Source: a virus. From it: 38,044 bases of DNA. Of this stretch, positions 7,825 to 14,476 are shown piece after piece (the first letter of the stretch is position 1; the number at the start of each line of letters is the position of its first letter). Location: IMG/VR virus record IMGVR_UViG_3300044635_002302, positions 1 to 38,044 of that record; one strand, written 5' to 3'. The notes beneath the pieces were generated by a model. That model had not been told where the DNA came from, did not search any database, and was given only the letters and a program-made list of their open reading frames with translations. The translations under genes and the position numbers were made by a program.

Positions 7825-8189
7825 TGAAATCATTTGCTGACTACTATCGAGAAAATCTCGTCACATCTATTCTGGAACCCATCATGATTGATGGCATTGG
7901 TGATGTAGAAGCTCGTGTGAGCAATGACAACAACAGCATGAATCAATTGCATGGTTGTGACTTAAGGGAACATGATGGGGAAGTTTCATTTGTAACTGTG
8001 TATGACAAAACACATCGTGCCACTGTTGTGGGTAGAGATGAGCATGGTCCACAAATTGCGTTGATGGTCACCACTCAACAACAACGTCCTAAAAAGATGT
8101 TCTTTACTATTGTAGACAAAACAAACGATCCCGAGAAGTGCGTTCTCGGGATCGATCACATCAAACCAATTGATGTAGAGCAGAATTAA
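7824..8189 (+). CDS. Small late protein with capsid-targeting-like N-terminus
   Basis: A 121-residue protein of unknown function beginning MKSFADYYRENLVTSILEP. This is again the MKxF pattern followed by an ILE site like those cut by the gp21 protease. The rest looks like a compact beta-rich domain (EVSFVTVYDKTHRATVVGRDEHGPQ). Its start overlaps the stop of the previous gene. The last 60 bases contain a perfect 12-bp hairpin, and the stop overlaps by 4 bases the stop of convergent folE. Confidence 0.72.
   Translation: MKSFADYYRENLVTSILEPIMIDGIGDVEARVSNDNNSMNQLHGCDLREHDGEVSFVTVYDKTHRATVVGRDEHGPQIALMVTTQQQRPKKMFFTIVDKTNDPEKCVLGIDHIKPIDVEQN
8127..8155. other. Perfect 12-bp hairpin at a convergent gene end
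   Basis: CGATCCCGAGAA, a 5-base loop GTGCG, then the exact reverse complement. It lies inside the last codons of the 7824-8189 gene, about 30 bases before the overlapping stops of that gene and folE. No T-run follows on either side, so it is not a standard intrinsic terminator; it could be a 3'-end stabiliser or processing site for either mRNA. Confidence 0.45.
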
Positions 8190-8845
8190 TTTCTGTTCTT
8201 CTGAGCAAATTCTACAAACTTGTAAAATTCTGCTCGCGAATTATCAGTGTTATCTAGGAATGCACCAGTCATTCTAGCAGTTCTCATTGTAGAGTCATGC
8301 TTGATACCACGATTAGAACAACATGTATGATTGCATTCTAACATTACAGCTACCCCATTATTATTTTCGCACACTTTATCAATGTAGTCACATATCGCAA
8401 AAGTGAGAGCTTCCTGGAGATTTGGCCTTCTTGCAAACCAATCTACAATACGGTTTAGCTTGCTCAATCCAATCACTTTGCCATGTTTGGATGGAATGTA
8501 TGCAACATGTGCATATCCAGTAAATTGCAGATTGTGATGTGAACACAATGACGTTACTTTGATGTTGTTCTGACACACCACACCATCATATCCATCTTCA
8601 TTATCAAATGCAGTGATGTTGGGTGGAGCAGAATAACATCCAGAGATGATGTCATTCACCCACGCCTTGGCTACGCGTCGAGGTGTGTTGTCGCTGTTGA
8701 CGTCAGCTCTCCAATCAAATCGAAGAGCTTCAAGAAACTTCTCGTATGCAGCAGTTGCTTCATCGATGATTTGCTCTCGTTCTTCAAGACTGCAGCAGAT
8801 GTTGCTGTTGGCACGCAACAGAATTTTATTTTCACGTTTGGACAT
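8186..8845 (-). CDS. folE: GTP cyclohydrolase I
   Basis: Converts GTP to dihydroneopterin triphosphate, the first step toward tetrahydrofolate and also toward 7-deazaguanines. All family motifs are present: CSHHNLQF (101-108) with the zinc Cys and His, GLSKLNRIVDWFARRPNLQE (126-145) and ECNHTCCSNRG (170-180). At 219 residues it is full length. With queD and queE elsewhere in the window, it most likely feeds preQ0 synthesis, though folate supply is the alternative. No minus-strand TAAATA precedes it, so it is probably expressed earlier than its late-type neighbours. Confidence 0.93.
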   Translation of the reverse strand: MSKRENKILLRANSNICCSLEEREQIIDEATAAYEKFLEALRFDWRADVNSDNTPRRVAKAWVNDIISGCYSAPPNITAFDNEDGYDGVVCQNNIKVTSLCSHHNLQFTGYAHVAYIPSKHGKVIGLSKLNRIVDWFARRPNLQEALTFAICDYIDKVCENNNGVAVMLECNHTCCSNRGIKHDSTMRTARMTGAFLDNTDNSRAEFYKFVEFAQKNRN

Positions 8846-8868
8846 AGCATCATGTTAGACGGTCCTCA

Positions 8869-8874
8869 TAAATA
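8869..8874 (+). promoter_or_regulatory. T4-type late promoter (ATAAATA)
   Basis: TAAATA in the gap between divergent folE and the next plus-strand gene. The GTG start at 8881 begins 7 bases after the last A. Confidence 0.7.
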
Positions 8875-8880
8875 TTCAAT

Positions 8881-9294
8881 GTGAAAAAGTTTAAATCTCT
8901 CATGGACAACGCTATCCGACAAACTCAGCTTGTGCGAGTGCGCTTGAAGGTTGATCCAGCATTGTGTGCCAATGGAGAGATCATGAAGTATCAAGGATAC
9001 GAGGGATTTGTACTTGCAGAGCATGATGGTGAAACTCGAGTGTATGTAGAGAGCTGCAATGATGTGATCATGGTACCAAGTGGCATGCTTGAACCTGTTG
9101 CCTCAACATCACCACTTGACACGCTAAAGATTGCTGCAGTTGAAACGCTACAGATGTCACCAGGTGATGCACTAGTGCCTATGATCATTGCTGCTAACTC
9201 ACCTGAGGCACTTGAAGCCTATCTCCGAGAACATGGAGTAGATGCTGAGCTCATGTTGTGCGTGTATCGCAAAGCGTACTTTGCTAGTATTTGA
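8881..9294 (+). CDS. Hypothetical late protein
   Basis: A 137-residue protein of unknown function beginning MKKFKSLMDNAIRQTQ. Residues about 20-70 look like a small beta barrel (VRVRLKVDP, GYEGFVLAEHDGETRVYVE). A helical C-terminal part follows. GTG is the only reasonable start: the ATG two bases upstream is followed at once by a stop. The MKxF beginning is shared with other late genes here, but I see no (I/L)xE site. The 3' end overlaps the convergent fibre gene by 11 bases. Confidence 0.7.
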   Translation: MKKFKSLMDNAIRQTQLVRVRLKVDPALCANGEIMKYQGYEGFVLAEHDGETRVYVESCNDVIMVPSGMLEPVASTSPLDTLKIAAVETLQMSPGDALVPMIIAANSPEALEAYLREHGVDAELMLCVYRKAYFASI

Positions 9295-10336
9295 TGATAT
9301 AGTTTAGAGCCATGTACGGCTGTATATTGTTTATCGTTGTGCTTGTTTTGCTCGTGTCATCTACAACTACGTTTTGTGTGATGAATGGATAATTTGTGGT
9401 TATATTTTCTGTGACAATACTAGTAAATCTCAATGTAAAGCTTTGCCAAGTTCTGCCTGCAGGTCCATCATCATCCACAAGTACAATTGTAGTGTAGCTG
9501 TTGCTAGGCTGCGGTACTTGATGTAAAGTTATTGCACTACGACCACTCACATTTATCAACTCTACATTTGTGGTCTGTATTATGTTGAATGGTAGCGAAC
9601 CTCCGCTAGCTCCGTATGTAACTTTATTTGTATTGCTGATGATGCTGCCTGTTTCTCTCACAAGCGTTCGCTCAATCACACTCAACTCTCTTAGCTCCTG
9701 CCAGTTTCTGTGCTGCACACTCAAGGAGTTTCCCTGAAAAACTAAAAAATCACTACCATCAACTGCAACACTAACATCTACATCTTGCACAAGATTATAT
9801 GTATATGTTGTAGTTTGTGAAGTTTTTGTTAAAGTAGGTATAGTTACATATGAAATTGGTAAAAAAGATTTTTGTATTTTGGTGTTATATTTACCACCTA
9901 CAGAGCCTACATTAACTGTGTTGGATGCGTTCCATTTGCCGTAATTAAACGTCTGATTTGTTTTAACGTCACAATACCCCATAATCACCCTGCCTTGCAA
10001 GTTGGGTAAATTGAATGAATTTTCATCAACACTTCCATACGTTTTTCCTATACTACTGTATAGTCCAGGATATGCACTTACTGCAACAGATCTACCATCG
10101 CACAACAACCAATTTCCCATGGTATCATCAACAGCGTTGCTTGCATATGGCATGATTGCACCTGCAGGATACAATGCATTTGTAAAATCTTTTACTAAAA
10201 AATCTTTTAATGCATTGATATCAGTGCGTAGTGTTCTTGGCTTGCCTGAGTAAATGCTTGTTTGTACAATAGGTAGAGCTTCAGTACCTGATAGTGGTTG
10301 TGCTACTTGTTGTTGAGATATCCTAGGATCTTCCAT
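9284..10336 (-). CDS. Tail-collar fibre protein, paralogue C
   Basis: A 350-residue fibre or adhesin with a tail-collar domain (PF07484 type) at about 57-121: PAGAIMPYA, GNWLLCDGRS and SFNLPNLQGRVIMGY. The N-terminus (DPRISQ, LSGTE) and the last 10 residues (PYMALNYIIKY) match the two upstream fibre genes. The central and C-terminal part (about 125-340) is a beta-rich region unlike the others, without low-complexity repeats. Only 3 bases separate it from paralogue B and no exact TAAATA precedes it, so it is probably co-transcribed with B. Confidence 0.82.
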   Translation of the reverse strand: MEDPRISQQQVAQPLSGTEALPIVQTSIYSGKPRTLRTDINALKDFLVKDFTNALYPAGAIMPYASNAVDDTMGNWLLCDGRSVAVSAYPGLYSSIGKTYGSVDENSFNLPNLQGRVIMGYCDVKTNQTFNYGKWNASNTVNVGSVGGKYNTKIQKSFLPISYVTIPTLTKTSQTTTYTYNLVQDVDVSVAVDGSDFLVFQGNSLSVQHRNWQELRELSVIERTLVRETGSIISNTNKVTYGASGGSLPFNIIQTTNVELINVSGRSAITLHQVPQPSNSYTTIVLVDDDGPAGRTWQSFTLRFTSIVTENITTNYPFITQNVVVDDTSKTSTTINNIQPYMALNYIIKY

Positions 10337-10339
10337 GTG

Positions 10340-11461
10340 TTAATATTTGATGATGTAGTTCATAACCACATAGGGTTGCGTCACGCTTAACGATGATGCT
10401 GCAGCAGAATTAGATGCTTGAGCAATCGATAGTGTTGTTGATCCTTGCGATCCTGGTGATCCTGGTGATCCTGGTGATCCTGGTGATCCTGGTGATCCTG
10501 GTGATCCTGGTGATCCTGGTGATCCTGGTCTCCCTGGTACATAAATTGATAATTCTAGTGATTGATAGCCCCATCCTTGATCTGTAACCTGAAACCGCAC
10601 ATCACCACTTGCATCAGGTACAACAGTTACAGATCCTCTAGCCCAAGCATTGTTTCCGGAACATCCAAGAGATTGCCACGATCCACTATTTGTAACAGCT
10701 CCACATGCTTGACGAAAACCATATGTAAGTGTGATCCATGGTGGTACATCCCCGCCATATAACCCTCGCAACCCACCACTAATAAGTGAATTTATGCTAA
10801 CTGTAACACCACCATATATGGGTGATGAATTATATATTGATCGTGACGTTGGATCAATAGGTGCAACAGGTGCAACAGGTGCAACAGGTGCAACAGGTGC
10901 AACAGGTGCAACAGGTGCAACAGGTGCAACTACCTGTGGTTTGTTCAGTAACGCGGTTGATGTTTTGAGGGTAATGTCTGCAGACTTCAACAAATGATTG
11001 AATTTTCCATCAACACTTCCAAGAGATATTTTAGATGAAGAATTCCAATCTCCACCCTTGACTCCCGATAAACTTATGGATGATGATGAACTACAATACC
11101 CCACGACAACCCTACCTTTTAAATTGGGTAGTTTGAAAGTACTGTCACTATTACAACCATAAATAGTACCAATTCGTTCAAACAACTTTTTGTATGTAGT
11201 TCTTGATACTGATTGACCATTACACAACAACCAACCGTTTGGTACATCTGTTGCAGACACTTTACATGCATATGTTCCAATGGATCCAACTGGACAAAAC
11301 ACATTTGAAATTGAATCGATAATAAACTGCTTGAATGCATTAGGATTAGTGTATACAGTCCTAACTGCTTTTGTTACATCACTTAGCTGCGCAACAGGGA
11401 TATACTCTTCACCCGACAGAGCACCAGCAGTATTAAATTGTGATATACGTGCATCGTTCAT
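10340..11461 (-). CDS. Tail-collar fibre protein, paralogue B, with VAP and collagen-like repeats
   Basis: A 373-residue fibre starting MNDARISQF. It has a tail-collar domain at about 57-122, then a Val-Ala-Pro repeat (about 178-201), a beta-rich segment, a collagen-like Gly-Ser-Pro repeat (about 315-343), and the shared C-terminus PYVVMNYIIKY. The repeats are encoded by exact 9-bp DNA units and probably form a rigid rod and a triple helix. I chose the ATG at 11461 by homology with the paralogues; the longer frame from a TTG at 11491 runs through the promoter. The TAAATA lies 12 bases upstream. Confidence 0.85.
   Translation of the reverse strand: MNDARISQFNTAGALSGEEYIPVAQLSDVTKAVRTVYTNPNAFKQFIIDSISNVFCPVGSIGTYACKVSATDVPNGWLLCNGQSVSRTTYKKLFERIGTIYGCNSDSTFKLPNLKGRVVVGYCSSSSSISLSGVKGGDWNSSSKISLGSVDGKFNHLLKSADITLKTSTALLNKPQVVAPVAPVAPVAPVAPVAPVAPVAPIDPTSRSIYNSSPIYGGVTVSINSLISGGLRGLYGGDVPPWITLTYGFRQACGAVTNSGSWQSLGCSGNNAWARGSVTVVPDASGDVRFQVTDQGWGYQSLELSIYVPGRPGSPGSPGSPGSPGSPGSPGSPGSPGSQGSTTLSIAQASNSAAASSLSVTQPYVVMNYIIKY
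10449..10529. repeat. Tandem array of nine 9-bp units (Gly-Ser-Pro codons)
   Basis: The unit gatcctggt is repeated nine times without a mismatch; a degenerate tenth copy follows at 10530. On the minus strand it encodes the collagen-like Gly-Ser-Pro triplets of fibre B. Gain or loss of units keeps the frame and changes only the rod length. Confidence 0.95.
10860..10931. repeat. Tandem array of eight 9-bp units (Val-Ala-Pro codons)
   Basis: The unit ggtgcaaca occurs seven times exactly (10860-10922), plus an eighth copy with one changed base. On the minus strand it encodes the Val-Ala-Pro stretch of fibre B. As with the Gly-Ser-Pro array, unit number can change without shifting the frame. Confidence 0.95.
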
Positions 11462-11472
11462 GGTGTTACATG

Positions 11473-11478
11473 TATTTA
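11473..11478 (-). promoter_or_regulatory. T4-type late promoter (CTAAATA), minus strand
   Basis: TAAATA 12 bases upstream of the fibre B ATG. A T4-type start would leave a 6-base leader, slightly longer than for most late genes in the window. Confidence 0.65.
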
Positions 11479-11503
11479 GTATGCATCTCAAAAAGCAATC
11501 ATA

Positions 11504-12877
11504 TCAGTACCTAATGATGTAATTCATCACCATGTAAGGTTTTGTGTTATTAAGTGGTAACGCAGATGTATTGTTTGTACCCTGTACTATTGACGATGAT
11601 GTTTGCGGAGCACTTGGAATATTTCCAAATGTAATTTGCGTTTGATTGATGGGTATTTGACTTCCAATTAATTGATGATTGAACACACCTCCTGTGCTGC
11701 CAACTGCAACAGTTGGTGCACCATCATTGGGAGTAGCCTTAAAATTTATTGCATCATTCAAGGTCAGATTATTGGGCGTCCAATTGTTGTTGTTGAGACT
11801 TGCATCATTACCAATAGTTGTAGCTGTCATTGCAGATCTGTCTGCAAAATTTAGATAAAAGCCATTGGTCCCGTATGTGCCTGTGTATGTTTTGGGTATC
11901 CACGCACCACATGCATTGGTTTGACCAAAATTACTAGCTGCTAGCGCTTGTCCATCAATAAAGTTTATTTCTGCAAGAGCTCCATCAAAAAGCTGAATAC
12001 CAGAGGTAGAATTTTTACCAATAAACACAGGTTGCGTTGAATTTACATATGTTTGAAAATTAATTGCAGGGTATGTTGCAATTGAAAATGATGTAATTTG
12101 TGCACCATCAACATAAATCTTTATCCTGTTTGTATCAAAAGTTTGAGTTGTATCGCATGCAACTACAATATGATACCATTTTGATGTATCAGTAAAAGTC
12201 TGTGTAGTTTGCAATTGATCTGTCACAACATTTCCTGCAGCATTTTGACAAGCTAATATATTAGTATTAGCGAAAGCTATAGAAACAAAATCATTTTGAG
12301 TTGATCCCCAATGAAATATACTGTCTCCAGTGCCTATAGTTCTTCTATTGATCCATCCACTCCACGTCCATATACGTCTATTTCCTGCAATTGTAGGTGT
12401 TCTGCTTAGATACGTGTTGCTACTTGACCTAAACCTCAAACCATACTGAATGTAATCATCATTATAGGAATTGAACACGCTCGAGAGATTTGTAGATGCA
12501 GTAGTATCACAATATCCCATGACAACTCTCCCCTTGAGATTTGGTAGATTGAAAGACTTGTCGTTGATGCTACCATATGTTGTTCCAATTTTGCTAAACA
12601 GCTTACTATACGTAGATCTCATAACCGATCGACCATCACACAACAACCACCCGCTAGGTGCATCAACTGAAGATACACTACCAGCATACGATATAATCAA
12701 TCCAGGTGGACAAAACAAATCAGCTGCTTCATCAAATACAAAATCTTTGAATGCATTTGCATCAGTATACAGCGTTCGCAACACATTGGTTGATGTCTGC
12801 AACTGTGTGATGGGAATGTACTCGCTACCCGAAAGAGGAGCAGCTACTTTGAGTTGCGAAATTCTTGCATCATCCAT
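11504..12877 (-). CDS. Tail-collar fibre protein, paralogue A, with LamG-like domain
   Basis: A 457-residue fibre or adhesin. The N-terminus MDDARISQ and the tail-collar domain (about 57-122; GWLLCDGRS, LPNLKGRVVMGY) match the two paralogues. A LamG/concanavalin-like jellyroll follows at about 145-330 (TWSGWINRR, WYHIVVACD, IKIYVDG, LFDGALAEINFIDG), a fold that often binds glycans. After it come GNDASLNNNNWTPNN and the shared end KPYMVMNYIIRY. The LamG domain lies between the shared ends like an exchangeable cassette. Host recognition is the likely role. Confidence 0.87.
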   Translation of the reverse strand: MDDARISQLKVAAPLSGSEYIPITQLQTSTNVLRTLYTDANAFKDFVFDEAADLFCPPGLIISYAGSVSSVDAPSGWLLCDGRSVMRSTYSKLFSKIGTTYGSINDKSFNLPNLKGRVVMGYCDTTASTNLSSVFNSYNDDYIQYGLRFRSSSNTYLSRTPTIAGNRRIWTWSGWINRRTIGTGDSIFHWGSTQNDFVSIAFANTNILACQNAAGNVVTDQLQTTQTFTDTSKWYHIVVACDTTQTFDTNRIKIYVDGAQITSFSIATYPAINFQTYVNSTQPVFIGKNSTSGIQLFDGALAEINFIDGQALAASNFGQTNACGAWIPKTYTGTYGTNGFYLNFADRSAMTATTIGNDASLNNNNWTPNNLTLNDAINFKATPNDGAPTVAVGSTGGVFNHQLIGSQIPINQTQITFGNIPSAPQTSSSIVQGTNNTSALPLNNTKPYMVMNYIIRY

Positions 12878-12890
12878 AGTTGATTACGTG

Positions 12891-12896
12891 TATTTA
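12891..12896 (-). promoter_or_regulatory. T4-type late promoter (CTAAATA), minus strand
   Basis: TAAATA 14 bases upstream of the fibre A ATG, leaving a predicted 8-base leader. Confidence 0.62.
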
Positions 12897-12913
12897 GTAG
12901 CTATGATTATGGT

Positions 12914-13528
12914 ATGAGTAAGTTTCAAAGTACCAAAGTCATCGAGCTAGGTAGCTGTGCATTTCGTCAATGGTGTGCTACATCTCATTGTCGCTACCTT
13001 CATGGATATCAGCTAAAAGCTAAGTTTTGGTTTGGTGCATCTAGTCTTGATGAAAAGAATTGGGTAGTTGATTTTGCAGGTCTAAAAGAACTCAAAGCAA
13101 CGTTACAACATCAGTTTGACCATACTCTGTGTATTGCAGCTAATGATCCACTACTACCACTATTCAAAGACTTGCATGATAAGGGTGGGTGTGATTTGCG
13201 TGTTATGGAAGGTGTGGGTATTGAAAAAACTGCTGAGTGGTGTGCACGTGCTGCTGATGAATTTGTTAGAAAAATTACCAACAACCGTTGCTGGGTTGAT
13301 CAAGTAGAAGTATTTGAGCATGAACTAAATTCTGCAATTTATTCAACACAACAGCAGCTTGCTATTGACGTGTCACAACCTACACCGAGCACGGAGGCTG
13401 TGGTCGCAAGTCCTGTTACCACCCCAGCAAACACACAACCTGCACCAAGCTCGTCACGACCTGCTCATGTTGGTCCCAACAACTCACCTGGCAAGGGAGA
13501 TTGGTTCAAAGGAACAAGCTGGGGATAG
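12914..13528 (+). CDS. queD: 6-carboxytetrahydropterin synthase-like protein (QueD family) with long tail
   Basis: QueD turns dihydroneopterin triphosphate into 6-carboxytetrahydropterin on the way to preQ0. The family is clear from SHCRYLHGY (24-32), NWVVDFAGLK (49-58) and FDH (68-70), with Cys26 where the catalytic Cys is expected. The usual zinc pair HGH reads HGY, and the first zinc His is not in its usual context; His25 may substitute. At 204 residues it is 60-80 longer than most QueD because of a Pro/Ser/Thr-rich tail (about 150-204) ending GDWFKGTSWG. No TAAATA precedes it. Confidence 0.8.
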   Translation: MSKFQSTKVIELGSCAFRQWCATSHCRYLHGYQLKAKFWFGASSLDEKNWVVDFAGLKELKATLQHQFDHTLCIAANDPLLPLFKDLHDKGGCDLRVMEGVGIEKTAEWCARAADEFVRKITNNRCWVDQVEVFEHELNSAIYSTQQQLAIDVSQPTPSTEAVVASPVTTPANTQPAPSSSRPAHVGPNNSPGKGDWFKGTSWG

Positions 13529-13529
13529 T

Positions 13530-13730
13530 ATGCGTGGTGTGGAACGCATAATCACACCTGACGACTTTACTGCTAGTGTGTTTAGCAAAATGCACGCTAT
13601 AGCAGGTGATGATACATTACCGCAAAGCAAATCTTCTGGAGTAACACACATTTCTCCAGAAGAAGCTATACGAGAGTTGCTTGAGATGCAGCGCGTTAGT
13701 GTGGTACTGTCTCCAACTGCTTCACAATGA
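13530..13730 (+). CDS. Small hypothetical protein
   Basis: A 66-residue protein starting MRGVERIITPDDF, one base after the queD stop, so it is probably translationally coupled. It has a helical middle (PEEAIRELLEMQR) and no domain I recognise. The frame extends upstream inside queD, but the ATG at 13530 is the natural start. Its last 35 bases overlap the end of convergent phoH. The DNA contains a 9-bp inverted repeat (CTTCTGGAG/CTCCAGAAG). It could still be spurious. Confidence 0.5.
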   Translation: MRGVERIITPDDFTASVFSKMHAIAGDDTLPQSKSSGVTHISPEEAIRELLEMQRVSVVLSPTASQ

Positions 13731-14457
13731 ATTTCAAGATTTGTGATCTAACAACTTCGTTCTCAGTAAACACAAAATTGTGAATTCCACGCTCTTCGCT
13801 TTCAGGATTATCAAACACTTGCTTGATCTTGCAAAATCCAGATTTGCTACCAATATCTGACTGAAAGCTATCACCTATCACAACGTATTTGCTATTTTCT
13901 CCAAAACGCGTCAGTATGGTGACAATTTCAGCAGAAGTCATGTTTTGTATTTCATCCACAATTACTACGCTATCTCGGAAAGTTAATCCACGTACAAAGT
14001 TGACAGGCATACACTTGACGTAGTTGTTGCGCATCAACTCCCCACCTACTTTGGGTCCAACTAGTTCATCTAGCTTCTCTATCAATGGTAGAGACCATGG
14101 TTGAAACTTATCCTGTAGCTCTCCTGGTAAGCTTCCCAAACTTTTTGAAGCACTCTCTACAATGCTTCTGATGTAAACAATTTGATTTACGCTTTTCTTC
14201 TGCAGAAGCTGCAATGCACCGTATACTGCTAGATAGCTTTTTGCTGAACCTGCTGGTCCGTCTACAAATACCATTTTTGTATCTCGGTACAAAAACAGAT
14301 CCATAAATGATCGATGAACATCTGTTAGTTCAAACTCGTTGTGTATCTTGAAATTGCAGAACCAATTCTTCTTGGTACTGATCTCAATGTTGTGCATCAG
14401 AATGTCTTCTGCTGCTTCATCTTCGACGACTTCGCGCTTCCTGGTTTTCTTTGCCAT
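13696..14457 (-). CDS. phoH: PhoH-like ATPase
   Basis: A 253-residue P-loop ATPase of the PhoH family, common in marine phages and of uncertain role (RNA metabolism or stress). Walker A is GPAGSAKS at 67-74; Walker B is VVIVDEIQNM, followed by TRFGENSKYVVIGDSFQSD as in the helicase-like PhoH core. The N-terminus is Lys/Arg/Glu-rich. A minus-strand TTAAATA ends 7 bases before its ATG, placing it in the late class beside the structural gene at 14477-16279. Confidence 0.9.
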   Translation of the reverse strand: MAKKTRKREVVEDEAAEDILMHNIEISTKKNWFCNFKIHNEFELTDVHRSFMDLFLYRDTKMVFVDGPAGSAKSYLAVYGALQLLQKKSVNQIVYIRSIVESASKSLGSLPGELQDKFQPWSLPLIEKLDELVGPKVGGELMRNNYVKCMPVNFVRGLTFRDSVVIVDEIQNMTSAEIVTILTRFGENSKYVVIGDSFQSDIGSKSGFCKIKQVFDNPESEERGIHNFVFTENEVVRSQILKFIVKQLETVPH

Positions 14458-14463
14458 TGATGG

Positions 14464-14469
14464 TATTTA
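14464..14469 (-). promoter_or_regulatory. T4-type late promoter (TTAAATA), minus strand
   Basis: TAAATA in the 19-base gap between the structural gene and phoH; the ATG of phoH begins 7 bases after the last A. Confidence 0.7.
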
Positions 14470-14476
14470 AGCAACG

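Noticed and set aside
10449-10931. Possible CRISPR-like repeats
   Set aside because: Units are 9 bp, directly adjacent, without spacers, and in frame within a fibre gene.
10731-10997. Plus-strand open frame encoding a collagen-like Gly-Ala-Thr repeat
   Set aside because: It is the antisense reading of the Val-Ala-Pro 9-bp array in fibre B; any 9-bp repeat gives a repeat in all frames. The minus-strand frame has domains at both ends.
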